Of a stretch of DNA of 64,000 nt, positions 43,650 to 55,420 are shown one piece after another; position 1 is the stretch's first letter, and each line of letters opens with the position of its first letter. Source of the DNA: Megalonaias nervosa (Eukaryota > Mollusca > Bivalvia > Unionida > Unionidae); assembly GCA_016617855.1 (NCBI GenBank), contig JAECUM010093716.1, positions 35,516-99,515 of the forward strand. Reading direction: 5' to 3'. The notes below the pieces were generated by a model that was not told the origin of the DNA, did not search any database, and worked only from the letters and a program-made list of their open reading frames with translations. A program made the translations under genes and the position numbers.

Positions 43650-45340
43650 GTTAGTGTTTTGTTCATGTATACCATAGAAAATGATGTGGAATGAACCGGT
43701 TTGTTGTTGTAAACAAAACCGCTCACTCGTGCGCACGTGGTTTGTAAGGGGTGGGTGTTTCAAGTTTATTTGACCTTCTCGTGTTCTGTAACATTTGTCG
43801 TTGTTATTGTTTGTTTATTTTTATTGTTTAAATTCAAACGAGTATTTTATTTTACAACTTTGGCTTGATGTATCAACTTCAGAAAATGAACTTTATTAAC
43901 TGAAAGTACCGAAAACCGGTCACAACCGGAGCGCTTGTACTGCACCCTAATTTCGATATAAACTTTAATGACCTGAAAATGTAGTGAAGTAATTCGAGTC
44001 AGTAATATGTTATTGTGTATTGCAAGTTTGATACTTGGCAGAACAATAAACTGGTTTCTAGTAATTGATGTTGCTTTTGATATGAAATTGACTTTATCTG
44101 ACCCTGATGGCAGCCACAGTAAAAAATACAGACCAAAAACTCCAGAGAGCTGCCAGAATTCTCTTGTTCTCATCTGACATACAGATCTGGTTCCCAGTGG
44201 TTTGTTGATCAAAGGCACAGTGAAGTGAATTTGCACTTAGTCAGGAAACCTCTTGTTTGTTTGTACCACCTTCTGATTTTAAAAACAAAAAAGCATCAAG
44301 GGAATAAAAATGCACCAAACTTAGATATTTCATACATCAATTTATAATTTCTAATGTGATTGTTGCCAGAGGATTCCAAATATTGTCAGTTTATTAGCTT
44401 TTTAATCAAACAGGAGTTTCTTCAGGAACATGGTTGCTCTGTTTGCATGTGTGAATATCTCTTCAAGTGTCATGTGATGCAGTTCATCATCTTGGATAGT
44501 CTAGATAATTCCATCAATTTTTGGAGTTACATCTCTTTGTTCTGATGTTAACAGTGTTGATCACTTTTATTTGTTCAGCTTTTTTAAAAATATTCGAACT
44601 TAATTGACATTGCAAATATTGGATGCAGACAACACAGTTTTTATTGAAATGGACTTCTAGAAACCAGAAAAGGAAAGTGCTTGATTAAATCGAGAGCATC
44701 CAGATGGTTTGAAACACTAATAGGTTGACAGTGTTAGTCACCCCTGGTGACTATAACATGTACGTTGAAGCAAATGCACATTTGACTTCATACCATACTG
44801 CTTGTCATAATTTCATTGTTGCTGATAAAACATTACTATAACTATTCAAGGACAACACACTGAAGCATTAAAGTCGATATATGACCGAATCGACACAACC
44901 AAGAACACGTTTTGCACCACTGAGCATCTGTTGTTAGAAAGATGGATTTTCTTAATACAAGAACTCATTTCGCCTGATAGCATGACCTCTGAGTTATAAT
45001 TGTAATTAATTATTGTAATTACACCAAGTACGTTGTAATTAAACCCAACTCATAATTCTACAGTAGACTAAGTAAATCATTTATATACACAGTTTTCTTA
45101 TCTAAAACTTAGCTTTATTGCTTATTCTATATTAATTTCTCTATTATTAGCCCAAGGCATGTCAGTTAAGTTAAAATATGTATATTTTCTCAATTTTTAT
45201 AATTTGTTTGGATTTAAAAAAACATTTATCTTTGCTTTTGTAATTGAATTGTAATTGAGCAGTTACTCAAATCTAGACCATCAATTACAACTACGATTAC
45301 ACCATATCGGTGATGTTCAGCTACAATTACAGATACAGGT

Positions 45341-45448
45341 CAGGGGTCAAGCTAGACTTGAATTTTAGGGAGAAGTGACTTCTCCTTTTGGACAGAACAG
45401 GGAGAAGTGAGATCTCAACAGGGAGAAGTGGACGCGAAGTAAGAAATG

Positions 45449-45487
<39 letters not shown>

Positions 45488-46946
45488 GCGTGTTCTCTTA
45501 TTTGAGTCGTGTCCTCTATTTCCCAGTATGCATATTTGCATTTAACATTGGATTTAAGCAATACTTTATTTTCAAGTCGAAAATTATCTGAGTTATTTTG
45601 GCCATATGACTCTAAATGAGAATAGAAACTACACTGAAACAAATTTGAACTGAGTAACCAGATTATATTATTGTAAATGCAAGTTAGTAAAAATGCTTAA
45701 TCAACTACTCTTAATCAAATTTTTTAAAATTTTCTTTATTTTTTTCATATATTTTCTCAATAATGGCACTTTCACAGATTTCTAAACGATTTTGAAACAA
45801 TCCATGTACCATGTACATGAGGGCTAATGCACATGTGTCTTCAAATCATACTGTTCTTCCTCATTTCTTTGTTGTGGATAAAACATTACCGTAACTATTC
45901 ATACATAACACACTAAAATGCATAAAATTACAGACATGGCTCCTTTATAGTCTGTATGTGAACTAACCCCTTCTTTCCAACTGAATCAACACAGATGTGA
46001 GTGCATCTGTATTTAGAAGGAGGGGTTTTCGTAATGTGTAATCACTTACTTTGCTTCATTACAATGGTCCATTGATAGGATTGCAAATTTATGGTTTATT
46101 TATTTGTCTGCCTACTTGTAGTAATTTTAGGCATTGGTTAGTTTCTGCTTTGCTGTTTTTTTTCTGTAGTTTCACAAATACAAGTTAAGTCAGAAAACAA
46201 CTTGGACCTTACAACACTTCTCTGTTCTCATGAATTCCACAACATAGCATTGTCCCATATGTTTCTGACCTACATAATTGCATTTTAAAGTTAAATCTTA
46301 AATAACATAATACCTAGATTTTGCATTTTATGAATTGTATATTTTTCTGAATATATTTGCCTGATGATTTACGAAAAACAGACAATTTAATAAACTGGTA
46401 CTTCCCAGACATAGCGATGTCTGCCATTATTTCCATGTTACTGGTTCACTTACAGTTTCATACTAATTTTATGACGAAGTAGTGTACAAGAGGCAGATAA
46501 AATATCTAGATCACCGATTCTGATCTTGAAACACAAATTGCAAGTTACATACTATTGTTAAAACTTTGAAGTTTGTATGTTTTATCATCGAGGGATAACA
46601 TGCAGAAATCGGGCAGTGATACTGCAGCTAACTTACTCAGAAAAGGTTAAATGGTCAATCAGCTATGAAAACACATGCCTGTGAATGTGCAAGAGTTTGT
46701 TTGTCGGCGTAATTGATATAAAAAAAAGGCCTAGCTACTGATGGCTTGATGAACACGTTTCGCTACAACACAATACTAGAACTAACCTGGCTAAGGCGAG
46801 GGGGCATCTCAGAAGGTATGGTCAGTCAATCTACTTCTAAAAAAAATCACAGGGCGAAATCGTTTTCGCTTTCCAAACAGAAGAAGGCGAAGTTTACATT
46901 TTTTAGGCGACTTAGTCGCCCACTTTGCCTGGTAGCGTGACCCCTG
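45341..46946. mobile_element. TIR element with CAGGGGTCA ends (hAT-like)
   Basis: The left end CAGGGGTCAAGCTAGACTTG and the right end, read in reverse, CAGGGGTCACGCTACCAGGC are inverted repeats, with CAG/CTG termini as in hAT elements. The left subterminus has GGGAGAAGTG three times; the right has AGGCGACTTAGTCGCC, a local palindrome. No transposase is visible, and an (AT)n run lies at 45451-45484. The flanks share an AATTACACCA..TTGTAATTAAACCCAA block (about 45010-45055 and 46950-46995), suggesting insertion into, or duplication of, another repeat. Confidence 0.6.
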
Positions 46947-47454
46947 GTAATTAATTACTGTACTCAGTTACACCAATTACATTGTAATTAAACCCAAGTC
47001 TGCTGCCTTTTGTTACTGTCCATCTGTTTGGGCATGCTGAGTCTGAAAGATAAGTTGTGAAAATAACCCATAGGTTGAATAGCTTCTTGGTGTGAATCAT
47101 CACATAATTTAGTCAAGACCCCCAAAATATAATTTAATTTGATTTAAATGAATGAGTTTAGTGTTTTAAATGTGAAGGAGTGGAGTAGTATGTCTATAAA
47201 TACCAATGTAGACCATGATAAGAGGATTAATTTGATACCATTAAAATCCTATTAGAACCATGAATTATATGAGCAGGAAAATTTTGTATTTATTCCAGCT
47301 CTGCATGAAACCCATGATTTTGATCCTATGCCATATTATGTCATAGCATTTGTTGTCTTTTACTCTACTGGTAATAAATGAGATGAGATTATGGGAGGAT
47401 TAGTCCGTCGATTAGCTCAAGTTTGTTATTGCTAATTCATGTAAACTACTTGAA

Positions 47455-47870
47455 GGATTGCCATGAAACTTTACATGCACACACACACATTCATCCCAGG
47501 GTCTAGTTGGACCTCGATGAAAATGATGTTAAAAAATCTAGTATTGCCATGAAACTTTACACACATTCATCTCAAACACTTGTTGGACCTCGATGAAAAT
47601 GAAGTTAAAAAATTGAGGATTGTCATGAAACTGTACACACACACACACATTCATCTCAAGGTCTAGTTGGACCTCAATGAAAATGATGTTCAGAAATCTT
47701 GGATTGCCATGAAACTTTGAACACTCATTCATCCCAAGGTCTAGTTGGATCTTGATGAAAATGATGTTCAAAATCTAAGATTGCCATGAAACTTTGCACA
47801 CGCACATTCATCCCAAAGTCTAGTTGGACCTCAGTGAAGATGCTGTTCAAACATCAAGTATGACAGCCAC
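47455..47870. repeat. Minisatellite, unit about 85-90 bp, five copies
   Basis: GATTGCCATGAAACTTT(A/G) followed by CACA..CATTCATC(C/T)CA and GTCTAGTTGGACCTCGATGAAAATGATGTT recurs. The phrase 'TAGTTGGACCT.GATGAAAATG' also resembles units of the repeat at 49185. Confidence 0.88.
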
Positions 47871-47937
47871 AGCAGAGCAGACATTTTGAAAATTTTCTTG
47901 TAGCTACTCATCCTAACCAGAATATTGAACTGGTATT

Positions 47938-48004
47938 TTCACTTAAAGACTTGTTATGACTTCACTTAAAGACTTGTTATGACTTCACTTAAAGACTTGT
48001 TATG
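47938..48004. repeat. Tandem repeat, 22-bp unit x3
   Basis: TTCACTTAAAGACTTGTTATGAC repeats three times almost perfectly. Confidence 0.95.
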
Positions 48005-48961
48005 TTGTCTGGTTCCATACATGTTAACCATTATGGATCTGGCATAATCATTACACTTTTTTCACCAAATTACATTTTATGTTAGACTGTATATAGATTA
48101 CGCTTTTTAGGTTCATTAAAAAATACTTAAAAAATAAAGTAATAAAAAGTTTTTGTTATTTTTATTATCATCTCTTTAATTACACTCATATAAATCTGAG
48201 AATATTCTTATAAAGAAGACTTCTGCATAAGAATAGAATAAGACTACTTTCTGTATTTGCTGTTTATAGCAACTGTTTATGACCCATTTCCAAGAAGCAG
48301 ATTTCTTCAAATATGACCTTTGTCTCACCAATTCATTACATTGATCAGCTATGTGTAGTTAGTTAGCAGTCCAGTCTATACTTTTAAAGAAAATGGTGCC
48401 AAATGTTGCTTTATGGCACTAGTTGTGGCTGTTAATAACAGAAAATGCTAGAGCAGATGGATCTTAAATTTCAAAACATGTGAGATCAGAAAATAGGACA
48501 AATCAATTTTCTTTACAATCTTTAAAAGAAGATGGGAGTAAAGTAATACAGCATTCTGAGCACATGATCATACTCATTACAGAAATACAGTTCATGGTCA
48601 TTCAGCAAAAGTTACACTTGTAGACTAGTTAAAAAGTGAGTGCTGGATAAAAAAAAGTTTTCAGTATATTTTATATTTGTATTTCTGATTCTAATCCATA
48701 TTGATTTTACCCTTTGTGACAAGAAATTTGACTAGCAGCAGAACCAAGTTAGTATGTGCTGTAATTCTGGGATATAATATATAGTTGTACGTTTTACATC
48801 CAAATTATGCTTTTTTGCCACTTATAATAGCAATAATTAATGCTTATACACGTACCTCTCTAGGGGTTGTCATGTATGTAATTGGTTCTAAATGAAAATG
48901 GTACCAATATGTGATCCAATATGGCCACCATGACAACAGGCTTGAATAGGTTGTTATTGCT

Positions 48962-49172
48962 ACTCTTTAGGATTTTATTTGTTTTGTTTGGTGTTTTACA
49001 GCATAGCAACACAAGTGGGTTATTTAGCACCTAGACGATGAGAATAATGTGCCTTGCCCAAGGACACGCCACAGTAACTGACCCAAGCTGGTCCGGTGGT
49101 TGGATTCTAACCCTCATTATTTTGGTTGTGAGTCTGGAATGCTAAACCACTGAGCTGTCATGACTTCAGCTT
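48962..49172 (-). mobile_element. tRNA-derived SINE, third type, minus strand
   Basis: Read on the minus strand: CAGCTCAGTGGTTTAGCATTCC (A box), GGGTTAGAATCC (B box), then TGTCCTTGGGCAAGGCACAT and a tail with GCTAAATAACCCACTTGTG and CTGTAAAACACCAAAC. The head-then-CTTGGGCAAGGCAC pattern is common in SINEs of aquatic animals. Confidence 0.7.
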
Positions 49173-49184
49173 TTCTTCATGAAT

Positions 49185-49760
49185 TGTCAATGATACTGAC
49201 AAGAGGTTTTAACCAAAAGACTTCTTATGATATCTAGTTGGTCCTAAATGAAAAGGCTTATTGTCTGACTGCCAGTACAGACATCATGGCTATCATCTTG
49301 AAAAATTTCTTTTTGCAACTCCTGGATTAATTGCCATATTGAAATTGGTTTTCACCAAAAGACCTAATGATGTCTACTTGGTCCTAAATAAAATGGTGTC
49401 AATCTGACATAAAATTTTGTCGCCAAAGCAGCCATCTTTAAGAAATTGTTATCACTACTCCTCATAAATGAAAAGTCATTGAGATGGGATTTGTGCCAAA
49501 AGACTGCTAATGATGGCTAATTGATCCTTCCAATATGTTGGCTAGAATCAAAATCTTGTTAGTGCTGCTCTTCCTTGATAGATGCCATTATCTACATGGG
49601 ATTTTCAACAAAATACTTCTTAAAGAAAATGGTGCCAGTCTGACATTCAATATGGCCACCATGGCATCCATTTTGAAAAACTTGTTCTTGATGCTCATCC
49701 TTAACAGAAAGTCTTATTTGTTTAAGGTTTTCACCAGGAGACTTGTGATGTCTAGTTCAT
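49185..49760. repeat. Degenerate long-unit repeat, about 130-140 bp
   Basis: Units share (T/C)ACCAAAAGAC(T/C)..TAATGATGTCTA(G/C)TTGGTCCTAAATGAAAATGGTGCCAATCTGACAT and 'CAGCCATCTT.AAGAAATT'. Part of it reappears inverted at 52600-52925. The 110-codon frame at 49535-49867 is derived from it. Confidence 0.75.
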
Positions 49761-50153
49761 CCTTGTTAATAAGTCTGTTCCCTACCGCAGCCAGAGAGAA
49801 CATTACAAAACCCTCATTACTTCTGCTTTTATACCCTAGCCCTGTCTTGCAAGGTCACCTCCATTAAATAGTCACCTGCTGTTCACATCCTTTTTTGAAG
49901 CCCTGGACCAGGTTAGAATAAATAGAAAGCATCCACGTGTTACAGCTTTGACATTTTTTCTGAAATACATTTATTCAGTGTGCTTTTGATGCTCAGTATA
50001 AATATTGTACAACTTTTTAATTATAAAAATTCTGCTGATAAATTTCTTTATATACTATTGAACCAAATGTACAAATTATGCAAATTTGATGTTTCAAAAT
50101 TATGTTGATCCCATATATTTTTAAATGCCATTTTCAATTTGTTGTTTTTACAG

Positions 50154-50268
50154 TCCGAGATGTATATGATTACTTTCGAGCAGTCCTTGCAAAGAATGAA
50201 ATGAGTGAGAGGGCATTTGATCTGACCACTGATGCTGCAGAACTCAACCCTGCCAATTACACCGTATG
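50154..50268 (+). CDS. FNTA: FNTA coding exon 2: start of the TPR-like prenyltransferase repeats
   Basis: From TTTTTACAG|TC to ACCGTATG|GTTTGT. The 115 bases encode (F)[21 protein letters not shown] and [16 protein letters not shown], the first alpha-subunit repeat ending in the typical N-Y-T-x-W. The phase fits both neighbours: Phe is split T|TC with exon 1 and Trp TG|G with exon 3. Reading past the donor gives a spurious short extension. The helical repeats form the crescent that wraps around the beta subunit. Confidence 0.95.
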
Positions 50269-51541
50269 GTTTGTACCATGTTTGCTATCTTATATAACGT
50301 AGCTGCAATGAGCACAGACCCAGATCTGTCTTTCAGTAAGGTGCAGATAAAATTTGGTTTACATTTGTTTGAAGAGCACGAACCTTGATCTGCAGGTCAT
50401 TTTAGCCAGGCATGCTGCCATGACCTTATATTTGCATGCCATTATCCCATTTACCATCAAAAGCCGCTGGAAATTACATTTTTGGTATATTTCGTAATGT
50501 ATCATTTTCCGGTTCCAGTATTGTTTTTCTTTTCCTAATAAGTATGCTGTATGACTTTTCCTTGTTTTGATTGAGACACGAGACCATGCAAGCATATCTG
50601 ATTGGTTGGATTTAGTCAGTGTCTAGATGTTGATTCAAGACGGTTAATCTATTGACTGGCATTCCATATGCTTCCAAATCTGCATTTGAATCTTTTAAAC
50701 ATTTTTTTTTTTAAAAGCCAGGGACCAACAACTAATGTTTCAGTGGTAAGGTGACAGAAAGAAATGCACCCTTGGGAGCTTGATGTAAGGGTTTACATTT
50801 TCTGCATCATCCTCTCTCAGCAGTTAAGTCTTTTTGATAAAGAGGGTTATAATCCAGTTATTTTTTGTGTTGATTCTTGTTTTAAAGTATGAATTATTTT
50901 CATGCTGACTTTGGCATCACTAGGAAAAAGTTGAACTTGAGAGAATTAGGTGTATTTTGTTAATTCCACAACTTTATCAGGTTGATATACTGACCTTGCA
51001 GACAAAATATTCTTTAAACTACATTATTTACCTTGGACAAATACATTTTGTTAATGTAACCTTTGAAGAGTGACATTTTATTTAACAGAAACACATTTCA
51101 GTCTTGTTAGCCACTGTAGCGACTCCTTCAAATATGTTACCAGATCACATTAACATTGGGGATATAAGTCATACTAAAAAGATGAAAATTAGTCTTTTCT
51201 GTCTATCTCATAGACAAAAGTCAATACCTCTTGCCAATTATATCCCATTTACACACCAGGTTTTGCTGGTTTAAAAGCTTTGCTTCTGAACAACATTGTA
51301 CGAGACACTTCCTGTCAATTCAAGCCAAATTTGCATAGCTGCCAAGTGCTCTGTTTTTCCTGTATCTGTCCCGTATTTTGGACCTGAATACAGGTGTACG
51401 TTTTTCTTGCTAAAAATATGTTTTTTTTAATGTTAAAAAAAAATAATAAAAAGTTTCCTTGCAATTTTCTGTGTATAATGGGCACTCGGTTCCATTCTGA
51501 TAGAAATGTATCACATGTATATAGGAATAGAGTTCTAAAAT

Positions 51542-52050
51542 ATGATTGGTTCATTTGAAATCGAGGCTACCATGCCTGTCATTAACTGCCATATTGGGTT
51601 GCGCAAACAGTCGAGAAGGAAAGCAGAACATTCACAATTTTCTCCAGGAAAGACAAGAAAACAAAACTGGAAGGACAATTGTGCTCTCTTGTTTAGATTT
51701 ATAAAACCATCTAGTAAAGGAGAAAACTTTACATTTTGCAGATTGTGTAATGTGATTTCGCTGTTGGGCATGGAGGCACCTCTGACATGCAAGAGCGTGA
51801 AAAAGCTAATAAACATCAGCTTGCTGCTTCATCATCAACAGCTCAGCCTGAACTTGAAGTGTATATAAATACCACAGAGAACCTTGATGTAATTTGATTG
51901 AAATTCGATTTATTAAATTTTTGTTAGAAATGAACCTTCCTCTTTCAGTTATTAGTGTGGCTGGCAATTTATTTTGCACACATTTTACAGACAGTAAAAT
52001 TGCAAAGGATTACTCGTGTGCTAGAATGAAAACAGTTCAGTAAGAAAATC
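51542..52050 (+). pseudogene. hAT-like/ZBED-type transposase N-terminal relic
   Basis: The first frame has LLFRFIKPSSKGENFTFCRL with a CRLC Cys pair. A frameshift at about 51755 restores DFAVGHGGTSDMQER then KHQLAASSSTAQPELEVYIN, giving the His part of a BED-like zinc finger. Farther on, VAGNLFCTHFTDSKIAKDYS then CARMKT resembles the start of the KIAA1586/ZNF862-type hAT-derived domain. Stops and frameshifts make it non-coding. Sense orientation within FNTA intron 2. Confidence 0.6.
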
Positions 52051-52163
52051 ACACAGAATTCAGATCATCAGTGAAAGATGGTACATTGGAATCGATAATG
52101 ATTAAAAAAAAAACAAGGTGTGGAAAAGGCGCATATAAACAGCCTATGTCTGAGTGTGAGTGT

Positions 52164-52237
52164 ATTGCACTCTTGCACCTTCTAAATGGGCACCCTAATG
52201 GAACAGGGTGCCCATTCAGAAGGTGCAAGAGTGTAAT
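52164..52237 (+). repeat. 33-bp-stem hairpin, 8-base loop
   Basis: The arms 52164-52196 and 52205-52237 pair with about two mismatches (TTGCACCTTCT.AATGGGCAC against its complement). It would form a pre-miRNA-sized hairpin in the FNTA transcript. A foldback MITE is the simpler explanation because the stem is almost perfect and abruptly bounded. Confidence 0.75.
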
Positions 52238-52599
52238 GCATGTTTGACATTAAATAATTAAGTTATTGTCCTACTTTACTGATGGTTGTAGATGTTGTAA
52301 ATAGCTACATATATATGGATTAAAATTTTAAAAATCAGTATTTGTTCCTGAAAATCTTTTTTTTTGTCATAAGCAGTCAGTATTTTTGACTCAGGGGTTG
52401 GCAGCTGTGAATTTGTGTTAAATTCGAACCATCCATATATGACTTGGATTTATTTAGATTAATGTCTGTCAATCCAAGCCCAGTTTGTGTTAAATTTAAA
52501 CCATCTGTATATGACTTGGATATATCTGGATTAATATTCATTCCTAAACCGGTGGTAAATATTATTTTTGGAATTTTGCAAATAGTTTGTGCAATTTTT

Positions 52600-52925
52600 T
52601 TAACTTTCTGGAGTTGGTAATTTTGAGACCACATAATACAACATGCTATTTTGGTGAAAATCTCATGTAGATAATACCATCCATCAAGGAAGGGTAGCAA
52701 TAACAAGATTTTTAATCTGGCCAATATATTGGAAGGACCAATTAGCCATCATTTTTGGTACAAATCCCATCACAATATGACATTTCCTTTAGGAGGATCA
52801 GTGATATCAATTTCTTAAAGATGGCTGCTTTGGCAACAAAATTTTATGTCAGACCGACACCATTTTCATTTAGGACCAAGTAGATATCATTAGGTCTTTT
52901 GGTGAAAACCAATTTCAATAATGCA
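52600..52925 (-). repeat. Inverted copy of the 49185-49760 repeat
   Basis: Reverse complement of 49355-49625: it contains GGTCTTTTGGTGAAAACCAATTTCAAT, CTTAAAGATGGCTGCTTTGG, ATATTGGAAGGACCAATTAG and CATCAAGGAAGGGTAGCA, each matching the other copy in opposite orientation about 3 kb away. Confidence 0.85.
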
Positions 52926-53589
52926 TGTTGTTTTTCATGGTTTTTCAAACGCTGCCTATTGCTCGCTCACATAGTTACAAGTGTTGTTTTAGTGAATTAT
53001 TACCATGCTGCATTGTTAATTTATATATTTTTTGTTTTGTTTTTGTTATATCTTATTGTTTCAGTGAAACCTGTTGATGAAAAGTGTAATAAATGCAACA
53101 AATTTAAAGCTAAGGGGAATATGTGCTTGCCTTACATGCACAAAATGTACTTCATCAGTACCATGCAGTGTTTGCACCATATGGTCAGAGAGTATGTAGA
53201 CTTCGGTTTTACAAAAGTTGACTAAGGTAAAGAAATAGGATCACTGTGTACAGTTTTAAAATTCTTACAAGTAATTATGACTTCAGTGGAATGTACCTGG
53301 CTTTTTAGGCAGCCTTTGGCCTGTAATCCTTGGTGCATCCAGTTTTAAACAGATACAAGGGATCAATCCTTTACTACCATAACACCATCAGAAGCAGTCC
53401 ATGATTGTCAGCCAGTTGAACTAGCCATCCAGTCATTCCAGCTGTATCAGTTAGGGGATCTTACTGAAACATATGTCAGTCTTGCCAGGCCTATGGCTTC
53501 ATCTTTCAGCACTTATAGAGATCTTAATTATAGTTTTGTTCAACCTATAATGCTACATCTATATCCAATTACAATTTCAGGTATAGGAA

Positions 53590-55420
53590 TTCCTTTGGAG
53601 ATACCCCATCTGGTATGTACAGATGCCAGTAAGTGCAATTTTGGAACCCACTTATTGCCTACCATTGCATGCTGGTATTGCAGTTTCTTTGTCAGTGCTG
53701 CCAACTTCAGATCAACTTACAAATCAGGCACATTCCCAGCAGACTAGTGTTCTGGATGACATTCTCCACGTCAGGCTTCCCTTTATCTTTTGGGTTTTTT
53801 TTATTGGATTTGTGCTCTTTGGGCAGGGAATCCAGTGATCAGACCTTTTGCAGCAAGGTGGAACTACGAACGGGCCACCTTCATCTCTTCAGTTCTGGAC
53901 ACGGAAGCTTGAGCCATAGATGCACTGTCAGTCAGTTGGGAGGGGTTATGGGCATTTGTGTACCCCCCCCCATCTTCTTAGTACCAAAAATAATACAGAA
54001 AATAAGGGGTCAGAATGCAAGATAATTTTGATAGCCCCTCTCAGATGGGACAAATCCAGGGTCAGTGATCTGCTCAGTCTAGTGATATACCTGCCCAGGA
54101 ATATTACAGCCAAATTGATTCTTCACAAACAACTACGATTGCAGGTATTCCATCCATCTGGAATGTTTTCTCATTCACATCTAGCTCTTGTCAGGACAGT
54201 CTTGCAAAAGAAGAATTTAAACCTTCAGTTGTGAAAAGAATCTTGAGAGGCAGAAGGCATGTGAGGAAAGTTGCTTGTTTTCAGTGATTAGAGTTGAGCA
54301 GATAACATTGTCCTTCTGAGTGCCTTGATCCTCAAACTAGCCGGGGCCCCGAGTGGTCTAAAGCGCTGTCCGTTACGGATCACTGCCATCTCACCTCTGT
54401 CTGCGTTGGTTCGAGTCTAAGATTCGGCGAATGTGGATATGTGAGAAAGCTTGCCAGTAGCTTCTCGTGGGTCGGTGGTTCTTTCCGCGGATTTCCCGGT
54501 TTCTTCCTCCACCATTAATACTAGCCGCCATGTATAGCCTATCGTGTGCTGAAAAATGGCGTTAAGCCCCACAACAACAACATCAAACTAGCCAACTTTT
54601 TTTATGGCTCTATGAAGTGAAAAAGTGGGCACCAGTTGCCATCAGAGGCTAGCGTTCCATATCTGACATATTCAGGCATCATGGCAGAAGAGATATTAGT
54701 CATGATAAAGACGTAATTTTTATTTAAAGTAGACCAAAATCCCTCACCCTGTTTCCACACTTTAATATGTTGTGGATCTTAACATGGCTTAATTCAGAAA
54801 AATTTGAGCCATTAGCCTGGACCTCACTGAAGCTGTTATACAAATACTCTCTCTTGATAGGCTTAGCTTTGGCATGCAGGGTGAGTGATTTGCATGCCTT
54901 TTCATTTGACCCAAACTTTCTACAATTCAGATTGGATGGTTGGATAATCATTGTGACATAACCAGGCTTTGTAGCCAAGAAACAGTCACCATCAGTGGGA
55001 AGTCCAAGATTCGTCATTCACTGCCTCTCATTTATTGATAAGTCGAGAGGAGTGACCATGCTGTCCGCATCCTCAAGTACTACTCGTAATGCACAGCAAC
55101 AAGTTGTGGCAGTTGCAAATAACGCATTCACCATGTGTAGGTGAGAATGCAGGGTATCACCTACCAATCCATCTCTTCGTGGCTTAAGTAGGTTATGTGC
55201 TCAGCATACTGTGATGTATCATAAGATCCAAGTTGCCTCATGAGGACTTTACCTCATAAAATTAAAGTGATCTTTACGAGCCTCAAGTTCAAATGCAACA
55301 TTTTGATTCAAGACATCATAGAAGCTGTTGGCTAGCATGTATAGTCAACCTTTTTTGTCTCAAGCATTTACATCTGCAGAGACAAAACCTGAATCTGGTG
55401 GTACATGTGGCTGTGACCCA
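53590..55420 (+). mobile_element. DIRS-type retrotransposon relic in FNTA intron 2
   Basis: On the plus strand, an RNase H-like segment (HLVCTDASKCNFGTHL at about 53600-53650 with its catalytic-type Asp; INLQIRHIPSRL at about 53710) is followed by ECKIILIAPLRW and VIYLPRN, the linker region. After a SINE, a tyrosine-recombinase region follows (54767-55340) with LLIGLALACRVSDLHAFSFD, LQFRLDGW and ILIQDIIEAVG. Frame breaks are numerous. The relic is sense-oriented relative to FNTA and homologous in layout to 9525-11165. Confidence 0.7.
54343..54582 (+). mobile_element. tRNA-derived SINE (CAA-tailed) inserted in the DIRS relic
   Basis: A perfect 11-bp target duplication TCAAACTAGCC flanks it (54332-54342 and 54583-54593). 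The head has GAGTGGTCTAAAGC and GGTTCGAGTCT; the body shares CTTGCCAGTAGCTTCTCGTG and CTGAAAAATGGCGTTAAGCC with the copy at 33696; the tail is (CAA)n. It separates the RNase H and recombinase parts of the DIRS relic, so it is the younger insertion. Confidence 0.95.

Larger units (their letters stand above)
43650..50153 (+). other. FNTA: FNTA intron 1, about 6.5 kb
   Basis: GT at 43650 and AG at 50152-50153 (TTTTTACAG). It holds a TIR element, minisatellites and a SINE, listed separately. An E-box-containing GTGCGCACGTGG at 43729-43740 lies shortly after exon 1. 43660-45340 and 48010-48960 contain no gene I recognise. Confidence 0.8.

Noticed and set aside
43419..43763. Three overlapping minus-strand frames
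   Set aside because: Shadows of FNTA exon 1, whose plus-strand frame matches a known protein and has proper splice sites.
49535..49867. 110-codon plus-strand frame
   Set aside because: Lies in the degenerate 130-140 bp repeat and changes with it; no motif.
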